Source: Deltaproteobacteria bacterium (lineage in GTDB: Bacteria; Desulfobacterota; JAFDED01). Taken from it: DNA of 33,872 nucleotides. The position numbers and the translations under genes are program-made. Shown here piece after piece: positions 14,994-22,910 of the stretch. A model generated the notes under the pieces. It was not told the DNA's origin, did no database searches, and saw only the letters and a list, made by a program, of their open reading frames with translations. The DNA lies in contig JAFDED010000043.1 of NCBI GenBank assembly GCA_019310535.1, positions 1-33,872 of the forward strand, written 5' to 3'. How positions within the stretch are numbered: the stretch's first letter is position 1; the number at the start of each line of letters is the position of its first letter.

Positions 14994-16265
14994 ATGGAAG
15001 AACACCTCTTCCGAATGCTTTTTTATTCCCACGACAGCTTTGGACTGGGTCATATCCGGCGCACTCTGGCCATTGTCCACCACCTGACACACTCCATTCC
15101 TCGACTCTCCGCCCTCATCGTTACGGGCTCTTCTATTGTCGACCGTTATATCATGCCCAAGAATACGGATTACATTCGCTTTCCCGGCATCACCAAGGTT
15201 GAGAGCGGTAAATACAGCACGCGCAACCTGGGCATTCCACCAGACGAGACAGTCCAGATTCGGGAAAAAATTATTTCGGCGGCGGTGGAGAGTTTTCGCC
15301 CGCACGTGGTCGTGGTGGACAAGAGTCCTCTTGGTCTCCAGGGCGAGATGATGCAGGGACTTCAATTGATCAAGACCCTGCTTCCCAGCAGCCGAAAAGT
15401 GCTGGGCTTGAGGGATATTGAAGACGATCGTAACTCTGTGATCCGGGACTGGAAAGATGCGGGCGTCTATGATTTAATGAACGAGCATTACAACGAGATC
15501 TGGGTATATGGAAATCAAGAGGTGTATGACCCCATTCAGGAATATGACCTTCCATCGGATTTGGCCCGAAAAATCATCTTTACAGGGTACATTCACCGGG
15601 ATAAGGCCAGCAGCCGTTATCCAAAGGGGCGTCCAAAAACCGGCGGCGCCCTCCCAACGGTGCTGGTCACCACCGGAGGCGGCGAGGATGGAGAGTTCTT
15701 GCTGGCCAATTACCTGGAGGGGATTGAGCTATTGGGAAACCCTCCGTTCAGGTCCATTGTAATAAGCGGCCCCTTTCTCGACCAGAGCAAGAAGCGCCGC
15801 ATGATGAGATTCGCGGAGGCATTGGACAAGGTGGTCTTCCTTCGCTTTCATCTGAACCTGATGGCCACCATGGCCAAAGCTGATCTGATCGTATGCATGG
15901 GCGGATACAACACGTTGTGCGAGATACTCTCTCTTAAAAAGTGGGCTCTGGTTGTGCCCCGGGTAAGACCCAGGACTGAGCAGCTCATTCGCGCCGGCCG
16001 TTTTCAAAGCCTTGATCTGATGGAAATGATACACCCCGACGAGGTCAGCCCTATGAGGCTGATGGAGCGGGTCATCGCCCGCCTGCAACAGCCACGAGCC
16101 CCGGACTTCCGCGCCAACGAATTCTCCATGGACGGCCTCCTCCGCATCGAAAACCGGGTGAAGGCCATTGTCAATGAGATGGGATATTCACTCCCGGAAG
16201 CATCTCTGGATAAGCAAGATAACAATCGGAAATCTCTCCTGACATTCGGCGGTGGATTGGCATAG
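14994..16265 (+). CDS. COG4671-type glycosyltransferase (GT28/MurG-like), first paralogue
   Basis: A GT-B glycosyltransferase candidate of about 423 residues. The N-terminal signature is Ser-His-Asp-Ser-Phe-Gly-Leu-Gly-His-Ile-Arg-Arg, usual at the start of COG4671 proteins. Later come Val-Thr-Thr-Gly-Gly-Gly-Glu-Asp-Gly and the donor-site segment Cys-Met-Gly-Gly-Tyr-Asn-Thr-Leu-Cys-Glu-Ile-Leu. The start is uncertain: GTG 14916 has an AGGA 7 bases before it, but its first residues look unlike the family; ATG 14994 and ATG 15015 are nearer the conserved start. It opens a seven-gene same-strand run ending at 22505, with gaps of 26 bases or less or 4-base overlaps. The acceptor is unknown. Confidence 0.83.
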   Translation: MEEHLFRMLFYSHDSFGLGHIRRTLAIVHHLTHSIPRLSALIVTGSSIVDRYIMPKNTDYIRFPGITKVESGKYSTRNLGIPPDETVQIREKIISAAVESFRPHVVVVDKSPLGLQGEMMQGLQLIKTLLPSSRKVLGLRDIEDDRNSVIRDWKDAGVYDLMNEHYNEIWVYGNQEVYDPIQEYDLPSDLARKIIFTGYIHRDKASSRYPKGRPKTGGALPTVLVTTGGGEDGEFLLANYLEGIELLGNPPFRSIVISGPFLDQSKKRRMMRFAEALDKVVFLRFHLNLMATMAKADLIVCMGGYNTLCEILSLKKWALVVPRVRPRTEQLIRAGRFQSLDLMEMIHPDEVSPMRLMERVIARLQQPRAPDFRANEFSMDGLLRIENRVKAIVNEMGYSLPEASLDKQDNNRKSLLTFGGGLA

Positions 16266-16276
16266 GTGGAATTTCG

Positions 16277-17134
16277 ATGATGCAGGAGGTCCCTTCTGGT
16301 TGTCCGGATATTCCGGATTCCCGATTCGAAAACCCGGACGGAAGCGATTCCGTTGACATTTCGGTAGTCATCCCATACAGGCACTCTCAGGCCTATAATG
16401 CGTTGTTGGAATTTACCCTCCAAACCCTGATTGAGCAGAGCCTTCCACGCCACCGCTTTACCATCGTCCTGACAGAACAGGACACGAGCCCCCGGGTTGG
16501 CGATCGGGTCAACCGGTATGTGGACCGATATATTTTCGGCTGGAGCGACCGGCCATTCAACCGCGGCTGGGGGCTGAACATGGGCTTTGCCGGAAACCCG
16601 GCGCGCTATTACTGTTGTTTTGACGTGGATTTCCTGGTGGACAGGGACTTCCTTGCCCGCCAGTGCGCCCGGATGCGAGGCTCGAGCCCTGTGCTGCGGC
16701 CATATCGTTGGATCCGGAACCTCACCGAGGAAGAAACGCGAAATGTATGTACGCATTCCATGGCGTTGAATGCGATTCCCCTCCCGCCGGCCCCTCCAAC
16801 CAAATCAGTGGGGGGAATTCTGGTATTTCGCGCCCATTTTTACCGACGCATAGGAGGCCACCTCGAGGAGTTCGAGGGATGGGGATACGATGATACCCTC
16901 ATGGCCAAATGGTGCAAAAAGCTTGGAGCATGGTCCGAGGGGGACGATCTGGTGTTTCACCTCTGGCATCCACCCCACGCGGACGCCAACAAGAAATCAG
17001 CGCTGCCCAACAAGGCTACCTGCGATAGCTGCCTCGACTGGACAAAGGAACAGATTTATTCCCGGGGCGAACGTATTGTCTGGGGCGACCCTGAACGATA
17101 CCGTAAAGCGTCGATAAAGGCATACAAATTGTGA
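16277..17134 (+). CDS. GT2-like glycosyltransferase with galactosyltransferase-type C-terminal segment
   Basis: A 285-residue GT-A enzyme candidate. After an unconserved start, Ser-Val-Val-Ile-Pro-Tyr begins the nucleotide-binding fold at about 29. The metal-binding Asp-x-Asp is Asp116-Val-Asp118. Glu200-Gly-Trp-Gly-Tyr-Asp-Asp206 is the acceptor/base motif of the Glyco_transf_7C type seen in chondroitin polymerase and beta-1,4-galactosyltransferases, and histidines 228, 231 and 234 follow. A Cys-Asp-Ser-Cys pair lies near the C-terminus. The gene starts 11 bases after its neighbour, and its stop overlaps the next start by 4 bases. The sugar transferred cannot be read from sequence. Confidence 0.85.
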   Translation: MMQEVPSGCPDIPDSRFENPDGSDSVDISVVIPYRHSQAYNALLEFTLQTLIEQSLPRHRFTIVLTEQDTSPRVGDRVNRYVDRYIFGWSDRPFNRGWGLNMGFAGNPARYYCCFDVDFLVDRDFLARQCARMRGSSPVLRPYRWIRNLTEEETRNVCTHSMALNAIPLPPAPPTKSVGGILVFRAHFYRRIGGHLEEFEGWGYDDTLMAKWCKKLGAWSEGDDLVFHLWHPPHADANKKSALPNKATCDSCLDWTKEQIYSRGERIVWGDPERYRKASIKAYKL

Positions 17135-18441
17135 CTTCCATGGAAAAAAACGCGGTGGCGGGGCAGATATCCGACATCAACCTCCAGCATGACTCCGGGC
17201 CCCCCATCCCTGTAATAGGACTGATCCTGAAAGGGTTTCCCCGCGTCTCCGAGACCTTCATTACACGGGAGATCCATCTTCTGGAACAACGGGGATTTTC
17301 ATTCCGGATTTTCTCCATGAGGAATCCACAGGGTCATCCCATCCATGGCCATATTCAGAAGATCCGTTCGCCGGTCACGTACATACCTGAATACGTTTTA
17401 CCGGCGCTGGGCGGCATATTGCGGGTTCATGCCAGAATGTTTGCCCGGTATCCGCAGGTGTACCTGAAATCGTTGGCGGACGCGCTGTGGTGGAACATCA
17501 GAAGCCCAAAATCCAGCGCCCTCAGGCGCTTTATGCAGGCAGGCTATCTGGTGGGCCGATACCTTCTTAACTCCGCTGTTGTCCATTTTCACGCCCATTT
17601 TTGCCATGATCCAACCACAGTGGCCTACTACGCTTCCCGCCTGTCAGGCATTCCGTATAGCTTCACGGCTCACGCCAAGGATATTTATATCTCGGATCCT
17701 GCATTCCTGCAATTGAAACTCTCACGTGCGCGGTTTTCCCTCACGTGCACTCGGGCCAACGCACGATACCTCGACGCCCTAGGCCACAGGAAGACCCCGG
17801 TCATCTACCACGGCGTGGACCTCGAACTGTTTCAGTACCGGGGGGATGATCCCTGGCTGGAGGACCCGCCCATAATTTTGACCGTCGGCAGAATCGTACC
17901 CAAAAAGGACCACAACACATTGTTGCAGTCCCTGATAATATTACGTGATCGGGGCCTGCGGTTCCGCTGGGTCGTGGTGGGAGAAGGCCCTCTTCTGCCT
18001 GAACTGAAGTCGCGCGCCCGGGAGGCTGGTCTTGAAGGCCTGGTGAAATTCCTGGGCAGCATAACACAAGAGGAACTTGCGGGATGGTATCGGCAGGCCA
18101 GAGTGAGCGCTCTTGCCTGCAAGGTGATGTCCAACGGTGACCGTGACGGAATCCCCAATGTGCTGGTGGAGAGCATGGCCGCGGGCGTTCCGGTTGTTTC
18201 CACCACAATCTCGGGCGTTCCGGAGTTGGTTGAGGACGGGGTTCAGGGTTTTCTGGCTCCCCCAGGCGATCCCAAAGCGATGGCTGAAGCGCTGGAACGG
18301 ATTCTTAGGGACGGGGATCTAATTCGGGCCATGGCTCGGGCGGGCCGGGAGAGGGTGGAAAGACTTTTTGACGCCGCTGAGAACATCAAGGAGGTCGGGC
18401 TGTGGATGCACCGGGCCATTGAGGGGGAAACCCATACATGA
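17131..18441 (+). CDS. GT4 glycosyltransferase (colanic-acid WcaL-like)
   Basis: A 436-residue retaining GT-B enzyme candidate. Phe-Pro-x-x-Ser-Glu-Thr-Phe at about 36-43 is typical of the N-terminus of colanic-acid type transferases, as is His-Ala-His-Phe near 154. The donor domain starts at Val-Gly-Arg-Ile-Val-Pro-Lys-Lys (252-259). The motif Asp-Gly-Ile-Pro-Asn-Val-Leu-Val-Glu347 replaces the first glutamate of EX7E with aspartate-containing sequence, as in other members of this group. GTG 17131 overlaps the previous stop; ATG 17140 is an alternative. A TGA/ATG overlap joins it to the next gene. Confidence 0.87.
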   Translation: MTSMEKNAVAGQISDINLQHDSGPPIPVIGLILKGFPRVSETFITREIHLLEQRGFSFRIFSMRNPQGHPIHGHIQKIRSPVTYIPEYVLPALGGILRVHARMFARYPQVYLKSLADALWWNIRSPKSSALRRFMQAGYLVGRYLLNSAVVHFHAHFCHDPTTVAYYASRLSGIPYSFTAHAKDIYISDPAFLQLKLSRARFSLTCTRANARYLDALGHRKTPVIYHGVDLELFQYRGDDPWLEDPPIILTVGRIVPKKDHNTLLQSLIILRDRGLRFRWVVVGEGPLLPELKSRAREAGLEGLVKFLGSITQEELAGWYRQARVSALACKVMSNGDRDGIPNVLVESMAAGVPVVSTTISGVPELVEDGVQGFLAPPGDPKAMAEALERILRDGDLIRAMARAGRERVERLFDAAENIKEVGLWMHRAIEGETHT

Positions 18442-19565
18442 AAATCGCATTTTATGCTCCCATGAAGCCCCCCGATCACCCCGTACCTTCCGGGGATCGC
18501 ACCATCGCACGGGGGCTTATCCAGGCTCTGATCCGGCGGGGACATGAAGTTGAGGTCATGAGCCGGTTGCTGACACGCTATGCCTGGCTTCGACCTGTCA
18601 CTTTCCTCAAATTTTGCCTGGAATTACACCTGTCCCGGAGACAGGCCGCTCGATACCGTCCCGATCTCTGGTTGACGTACCACACGTATTACAAGGCGCC
18701 CGACCTGCTCGGCCCTGCGGTGAGCCGGCGATTGGGCATCCCGTATTTCATCGTGGAGGGGTCCCATGCACCCCGAAGAGGGAAAAGCCTGCTCACACGA
18801 CCGGGGTTCTTGTATAACAGGCGAGCCCTTTTGACCGCTGCCCATGTATTCGCCAACAAAAAAGCGGACCTGCCGGAACTTCATGGGCTTCTTCCAGACG
18901 ACCGGATTTCTTATATTCCTCCCGGGATAGACACATTGGCGTTCCGGAGAATGCCCGAAGAAGGAGATCATCTCAGGATGACGCTGGGCATTCCGCCGTC
19001 AGCAGTGGTTGTTTGCACCGCGGCCATGCTTCGCCCGGGGCGGAAGGCCGAAGGCGTGCGAACCGTCATTGATGCACTGGGGAACTTGCGCCGGCACGGC
19101 ATTACCGCCCACTTGCTGGTCGCAGGCGACGGCCCCGGCGCTCCCTCCCTTCGCAGGCTTGCAGCCGCGAAGATGGACGGAGCAGCCCATTTCCTGGGCC
19201 GGTTGTCTCACGATCAAATGGCAGGCGCATACAGCGCCTCCGACCTGTTCGCATTCCCCGGCATTCGTGAATCCCTGGGGATGGTTTACCTCGAGGCACA
19301 GGCCGCCGGACTCCCGGTGCTGGCATACAGGAACGGAGGCGTTGCGGAGGCGGTCCAGGACGGAATTACCGGGATGATCACGCACCTTTATGATGAAGAG
19401 GCCTACACGGCCGCTCTGGAGCGTCTGATCAGAGATGAGAATTTTCGGGCGCGTCTGGGAAAGGCGGCCGTGCGTTTCGTTGAGGAGCGGCGCAACATTA
19501 AAGAAGCGGTTCGAGCCATGGAGGAAGTATTTTCCAGGCGGCTGGAGCAGAGAAACCAGCCATGA
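18438..19565 (+). CDS. GT4 glycosyltransferase
   Basis: A 375-residue GT4 enzyme candidate with a short, conserved-looking N-terminus (Met-Lys-Ile-Ala-Phe-Tyr-Ala-Pro-Met-Lys-Pro-Pro) and Gly-Asp-Arg-x-x-Ala-Arg (19-25). The donor site has the complete EX7E motif, Glu278 to Glu286, within Gly-Ile-Arg-Glu-Ser-Leu-Gly-Met-Val-Tyr-Leu-Glu. ATG overlaps the stop of the previous gene in an ATGA, and its own stop overlaps the radical SAM gene in the same way, so the three are translationally coupled. No membrane segment is seen; it should act at the inner face of the cytoplasmic membrane. Confidence 0.88.
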   Translation: MKIAFYAPMKPPDHPVPSGDRTIARGLIQALIRRGHEVEVMSRLLTRYAWLRPVTFLKFCLELHLSRRQAARYRPDLWLTYHTYYKAPDLLGPAVSRRLGIPYFIVEGSHAPRRGKSLLTRPGFLYNRRALLTAAHVFANKKADLPELHGLLPDDRISYIPPGIDTLAFRRMPEEGDHLRMTLGIPPSAVVVCTAAMLRPGRKAEGVRTVIDALGNLRRHGITAHLLVAGDGPGAPSLRRLAAAKMDGAAHFLGRLSHDQMAGAYSASDLFAFPGIRESLGMVYLEAQAAGLPVLAYRNGGVAEAVQDGITGMITHLYDEEAYTAALERLIRDENFRARLGKAAVRFVEERRNIKEAVRAMEEVFSRRLEQRNQP

Positions 19566-20530
19566 ATTTGAACCTCAGTCACATGCCCGGAGCAAGTGCT
19601 GGTGAAAAGAAGAAGTCCGATCCATCGGGAGAGGTCCACGTCCAAATCCAGACCACCTCCCAATGCAACGCGCGATGCGTCTTCTGCCCCTATCCTGATT
19701 CATGGCACGCGCGGAATCCCGGCAGGATGTCCCACGAAGTCTTTGAGAAGATCCTGGCTGAACTCAAGCCCTTCAGGATCGGAAAAATCTGTCCGTATTT
19801 CGAGAACGAGCCGCTCATGGACCCGCACCTGTTGAACCGGATCGAGCGCATCAAGGCAAAGCTTCAATTTCGGTGCCTGGAGGTCTCCACCAACGGCCAC
19901 CTGCTCACACCTCGGATATCCCGTCGGTTGATAGATGCCCTGCGTCCCGTGGGACACGAGGTGTGGATCAGCATCCCCGGCGTGAATGCCGAGGACTACC
20001 GACGCACAACCGGTCTGGATTTTCACCTGACAATGAAGCGGGTGATCAACTTTCTGAAAATCGCAGGAGGCGGTATCCGCGTCAGAATCCGGGGGGCAGG
20101 CCGTCCATGGCGCGAAAGCCGCGTGGGATGGAAATTTTCTGAGGAACAATTTCGGGAGTCCTGGAATCATATATTCCTGACGCATGGCATACAGACCGCA
20201 AACATCAAACTGGAATATTTGCGTTATCACGACAGGGCGGGAAACATTAAACGGAACCCCCTGCGTTTCGGAGAGATCCGGAAGATAGGCCCCGAAAACC
20301 CGTTTTACTGCAGCCGCATCGACCGATGGTTTCACTTTTTATACACCGGAGAACTATGCATCTGCTGTATGGATTATCATCGCCAGGAAATAATCGGAGA
20401 TATCCGGATTCAGAGTCTCCGGGAGATACTGGACTCCGACACATACAGGAAGTGCCGGGATCGTTTAATGGGCCTGACGCCATCCTCGGACGACTTTATC
20501 TGCAAGCACTGCATTCACCCGGGAGGCTGA
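19562..20530 (+). CDS. Radical SAM/SPASM-type enzyme within the glycosyltransferase operon
   Basis: A 322-residue radical SAM enzyme candidate. Cys35-x3-Cys39-x2-Cys42 binds the SAM cluster. Glu-x-Glu-Pro (about 81-84) fits the glycyl-rich/SAM pocket region, and Glu-Val-Ser-Thr-Asn-Gly follows the second strand. The C-terminal region has a cysteine in Phe-Tyr-Cys, a Cys-Ile-Cys-Cys-Met-Asp group and a final Cys-Lys-His-Cys, the usual layout of a SPASM or twitch auxiliary cluster. It overlaps the upstream GT4 by an ATGA and is followed 26 bases later by another transferase. Such enzymes modify peptides or sugars; the surrounding genes argue for a sugar or lipid-linked sugar substrate, but that is inference. 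Confidence 0.85.
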   Translation: MNLNLSHMPGASAGEKKKSDPSGEVHVQIQTTSQCNARCVFCPYPDSWHARNPGRMSHEVFEKILAELKPFRIGKICPYFENEPLMDPHLLNRIERIKAKLQFRCLEVSTNGHLLTPRISRRLIDALRPVGHEVWISIPGVNAEDYRRTTGLDFHLTMKRVINFLKIAGGGIRVRIRGAGRPWRESRVGWKFSEEQFRESWNHIFLTHGIQTANIKLEYLRYHDRAGNIKRNPLRFGEIRKIGPENPFYCSRIDRWFHFLYTGELCICCMDYHRQEIIGDIRIQSLREILDSDTYRKCRDRLMGLTPSSDDFICKHCIHPGG

Positions 20531-20556
20531 CCGGCCAGGCTCCCTGATATCGATGT

Positions 20557-21756
20557 ATGCTGAATCATCATTCCAAGAAGAACATCCTGTTTTATTGTCA
20601 GCACCTGTGGGGCATAGGCCACCTGATGCGAGCGGCGGCCCTTGCCCGTGTTCTTGCCCATCACCGAGTGCACCTCGTGCTGGGGGGGCGCGTGGTGGCA
20701 AAGGCGCTGGCCTCTCCTACATTTCGTGTCCACCGGCTGGCTCCGCTTGGATGCGACGATGCGGTGACGCATTTGGTCCCTTTGCAGCGGGGGCGAACGC
20801 TGGAGGCAGTTAAGCGTAATCGGCGCAGGAAGCTTCTCGCCCTGCTGGATGCCGTCGCGCCGGATCTGGCTGTGGTTGAGATGTTTCCCTTTGGCCGGCC
20901 CTGGTTCCGGTTCGAGCTTGTTCCTATGCTGGAGGCGCTGCATCGGGAGGGGATACCGGTTGTGTGCAGCGTCCGCGACGTCCTGGTCCGAAAAGAAGAG
21001 CCAACGTCATACGCACGCCAGGTACTGGAAGACCTGGAGAGGTATTTCCTGGCTGTATTGGTCCATTCCGATCCTTGCCTGATACGCCTGGAGGAGACCT
21101 TCCCGGCGGCGGATCGCATACCCGTTCCGCTGTATTACACCGGGTACGTGGACGGCGCCGGGAATACCTGCGAACAGGCTCCACCGCAGACCGCTTCTAC
21201 GGGGACCGCAGGACAAGGCGGCCTGCTGGCGTGGACCGGCAGCGGGGCACTGGGGGGTTCCCTGCTGGAGGCGATCCTGGAGGCGACCGCCCAGGGCCTT
21301 CTGACGTATGTGGAACCCATGCGTATCTTTACGGGACCCTGCCTCGATGGGCTCACCCGCAGCCGCATGGCTCACCTGGCCAAGGGCGCAGGTAGAGTGG
21401 TGCTCAAAACATTCACTCGTCGGCTTCGATATCACCTTGCTCGGTCGAGGATCGCACTGTGCATGGCCGGGTACATGAGCGCCGTAGATATCATGGCCAC
21501 GCGCATCCCCGCGGTCATGGTGCCCGGGGTTCAGGGAGGGGAACAGCCGTTCAGGGCGCGTAAGCTGGAGGAGGCCGGATACGTCCGTGTTCTCCCCCTT
21601 GACTCCTTGAGCCCCCAATCTCTGGCAGAAGCGGTTCAAAAGGCTCTCCGGCCACGTGAAAAACCACAGGAGATATGCCTGGAAGGCGCCGCACAGTCGG
21701 TGAAGATTCTGGAGGCCATCATGGATGGCAGGCACATACCCCAACCCATGGGATAG
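20557..21756 (+). CDS. COG4671-like glycosyltransferase, second paralogue
   Basis: A 399-residue GT-B protein related in layout to the gene at 14994. It has Tyr-Cys-Gln-His-Leu-Trp-Gly-Ile-Gly-His-Leu-Met-Arg at the start and Leu-Leu-Ala-Trp-Thr-Gly-Ser-Gly-Ala-Leu-Gly-Gly opening the second domain. The donor loop reads Cys-Met-Ala-Gly-Tyr-Met-Ser-Ala-Val-Asp-Ile-Met, then Gly-Gly-Glu-Gln-Pro-Phe-Arg-Ala. Compared with the first paralogue, the Gly-Gly-Tyr-Asn-Thr and Glu of the donor loop are changed to Ala-Gly-Tyr-Met-Ser and Asp, so the donor may differ. No strong ribosome site precedes ATG 20557. The frame ends 8 bases before the deacetylase start. Confidence 0.8.
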   Translation: MLNHHSKKNILFYCQHLWGIGHLMRAAALARVLAHHRVHLVLGGRVVAKALASPTFRVHRLAPLGCDDAVTHLVPLQRGRTLEAVKRNRRRKLLALLDAVAPDLAVVEMFPFGRPWFRFELVPMLEALHREGIPVVCSVRDVLVRKEEPTSYARQVLEDLERYFLAVLVHSDPCLIRLEETFPAADRIPVPLYYTGYVDGAGNTCEQAPPQTASTGTAGQGGLLAWTGSGALGGSLLEAILEATAQGLLTYVEPMRIFTGPCLDGLTRSRMAHLAKGAGRVVLKTFTRRLRYHLARSRIALCMAGYMSAVDIMATRIPAVMVPGVQGGEQPFRARKLEEAGYVRVLPLDSLSPQSLAEAVQKALRPREKPQEICLEGAAQSVKILEAIMDGRHIPQPMG

Positions 21757-21764
21757 CCGCGTTG

Positions 21765-22505
21765 ATGTTTGATCCCCTGGCGGCTTTTCCGGACAACATG
21801 ATGCGCAAGAATCACAGGGCTCAACTGTTTTTTCGCGACGATGATGTGGGGGAATGGGACCCGTCTCTGGCGTCTCTGATCGAGCTTTTTATAAGCCGGG
21901 GAGTCCCGCTGAACCTGGCAGTGGTGCCTGCGTGGCTCGACTCAAAGGCTGCACGGCGCCTCGCAGATCTCAAACATCGCCGGCCCGACCTTTTTTGCTT
22001 GTACCAGCACGGCTTCCGCCACATAAACCACGCCAGGTCGGGCAAAAGGAACGAATTCCCCCCCTCTCGATCATACGGAGAGCAACTCAATGACGTGAGA
22101 GCAGGCATGGAAATCTTGAAGAAGGAATTGGGGGAGGCATTCTTCCCGGCTTTCACCCCGCCCTGGAACCGCTGTTCGCCTGCGACCCTGGATGCGCTGG
22201 GAGACCTGGGATTCAAAGTCTTTTCATGCGATGCCCCTACGCCCGGTGCCTCTGATCGCGGCATGATGGACATACCCATTACATTGGACGTTCTGCTCCG
22301 CGCCCCTGAAGGAGGCTGGCGATGGCGGAAGCCTCATACTATTATGTCCGAGATGGTTGAGCAATTGGCATCCCTGGATCACGTGGGTGTCATGCTCCAT
22401 CATCAGCACGCAAATTTGGAATTCCTGGACATATTGCTGGGTGCCGTCAGCGACCATCCTGCCGTCCGGTTTGTGTCGTTTGAAAGGATGGATGGAAATG
22501 GATAG
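21765..22505 (+). CDS. Polysaccharide-deacetylase-like protein
   Basis: A 246-residue protein of the NodB-like barrel type. Arg-Asp-Asp-Asp-Val-Gly (24-29) supplies the catalytic and metal aspartates, His82 with His86/His89 lies in Gln-His-Gly-Phe-Arg-His-Ile-Asn-His, and Pro-Pro-Trp (132-134) is the usual substrate-groove motif. A His-His-Gln-His near the C-terminus may supply the last catalytic histidine. It should remove acetyl groups from an amino sugar. The frame is open from 21675 inside the previous gene, but those residues are unlike the family, so ATG 21765 is preferred although its ribosome site is poor. No signal peptide is seen, so it probably acts in the cytoplasm on a lipid-linked or soluble intermediate. 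It closes the operon. Confidence 0.82.
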   Translation: MFDPLAAFPDNMMRKNHRAQLFFRDDDVGEWDPSLASLIELFISRGVPLNLAVVPAWLDSKAARRLADLKHRRPDLFCLYQHGFRHINHARSGKRNEFPPSRSYGEQLNDVRAGMEILKKELGEAFFPAFTPPWNRCSPATLDALGDLGFKVFSCDAPTPGASDRGMMDIPITLDVLLRAPEGGWRWRKPHTIMSEMVEQLASLDHVGVMLHHQHANLEFLDILLGAVSDHPAVRFVSFERMDGNG

Positions 22506-22582
22506 TGCCCCTTTAGTCGTTGATAATAAATTTATTGGCCATGAGTTCTCGGAGCGTCCAAATATGATCCGTCAGCCCAGCA

Positions 22583-22626
22583 GCATTAACAGGTGACATA
22601 ATCATATTGCATTAACACAGGTGACA
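22583..22626 (+). repeat. Short direct repeat pair GCATTAACA...GGTGACA
   Basis: GCATTAACAGGTGACA (22583-22598) and GCATTAACACAGGTGACA (22609-22626) are near copies separated by 10 bases. The 13-mer CAGCATTAACAGG at 22581-22593 recurs once at 32261-32273, again just after the end of a gene. The meaning is unknown. Confidence 0.5.
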
Positions 22627-22634
22627 AAAAATCC

Positions 22635-22663
22635 TTGACAAACCATTTTTTTTATATGATATT
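22635..22663 (+). promoter_or_regulatory. Sigma70-like promoter of the dapA leader
   Basis: TTGACA (22635-22640) is a perfect -35 hexamer. After 17 bases, GATATT (22658-22663) matches TATAAT at four of six positions and is preceded by T. Transcription from about 22670 would give a leader of roughly 240 nt before dapA, containing tandem repeats, a long stem and an intrinsic terminator. Confidence 0.6.
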
Positions 22664-22664
22664 C

Positions 22665-22721
22665 AATATTGCAGCTTAAATATTGCAGCTTACATGAGTG
22701 TATTGGCAAGTGTATTGGCAT
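22665..22721 (+). repeat. Two consecutive tandem duplications in the dapA leader
   Basis: AATATTGCAGCTTA is repeated perfectly at 22665-22678 and 22679-22692. Immediately after, GTGTATTGGCAA (22698-22709) is followed by GTGTATTGGCAT (22710-22721). The second pair supplies two alternative 5' arms for the stem with TGCCAATAC at 22817-22825. Confidence 0.8.
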
Positions 22722-22829
22722 AAGGAGCGGCGCTATGGCGCATATAAAGCGGGGAAAGCACAACTCGGGTAAGCCCGATTCACAGGGTCGTTCCCCTCCG
22801 TGCCTTCTCACCAGTCTGCCAATACTCAT
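22694..22829 (+). promoter_or_regulatory. Structured leader RNA ahead of dapA, possible attenuator or riboswitch
   Basis: ATGAG (22694-22698) plus TATTGGCA (22701-22708) pairs with TGCCAATACTCAT (22817-22829): 13 pairs with a two-base bulge. The second repeat copy GTATTGGCA (22712-22720) can pair with the same 3' arm over 9 bp, so the two folds exclude each other. Inside lie GGGGAA/TTCCCC and a hairpin TCGGG-TAAG-CCCGA. An intrinsic terminator follows 10 bases later. The enclosed domain plus terminator before a biosynthetic gene looks like a regulatory RNA. It does not match the lysine riboswitch or T-box patterns I know. A 72-codon frame starting at 22735 with GGAG 7 bases upstream lies within it and could be a leader peptide. 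Confidence 0.45.
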
Positions 22830-22839
22830 AGTATCGATC

Positions 22840-22873
22840 AAAGCCACGGGTTACGATCCGTGGCTTTTTATTT
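22840..22873 (+). terminator. Intrinsic terminator directly upstream of dapA
   Basis: AAAGCCACGG (22840-22849) pairs perfectly with CCGTGGCTTT (22858-22867) around an 8-base loop, and the T run continues to 22869 and resumes after one A. It stands 38 bases before the dapA start and points the same way, so it would stop leader transcripts short of dapA unless bypassed. Confidence 0.85.
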
Positions 22874-22910
22874 ATCGGAATGGACCACATAATAGAGAAG
22901 GAGGTTTAGG

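Noticed and set aside
22694..22829. Known lysine riboswitch or T-box ahead of dapA
   Set aside because: The sequence lacks the conserved lysine-aptamer core and the T-box sequence as I know them; only the general attenuator layout is supported.
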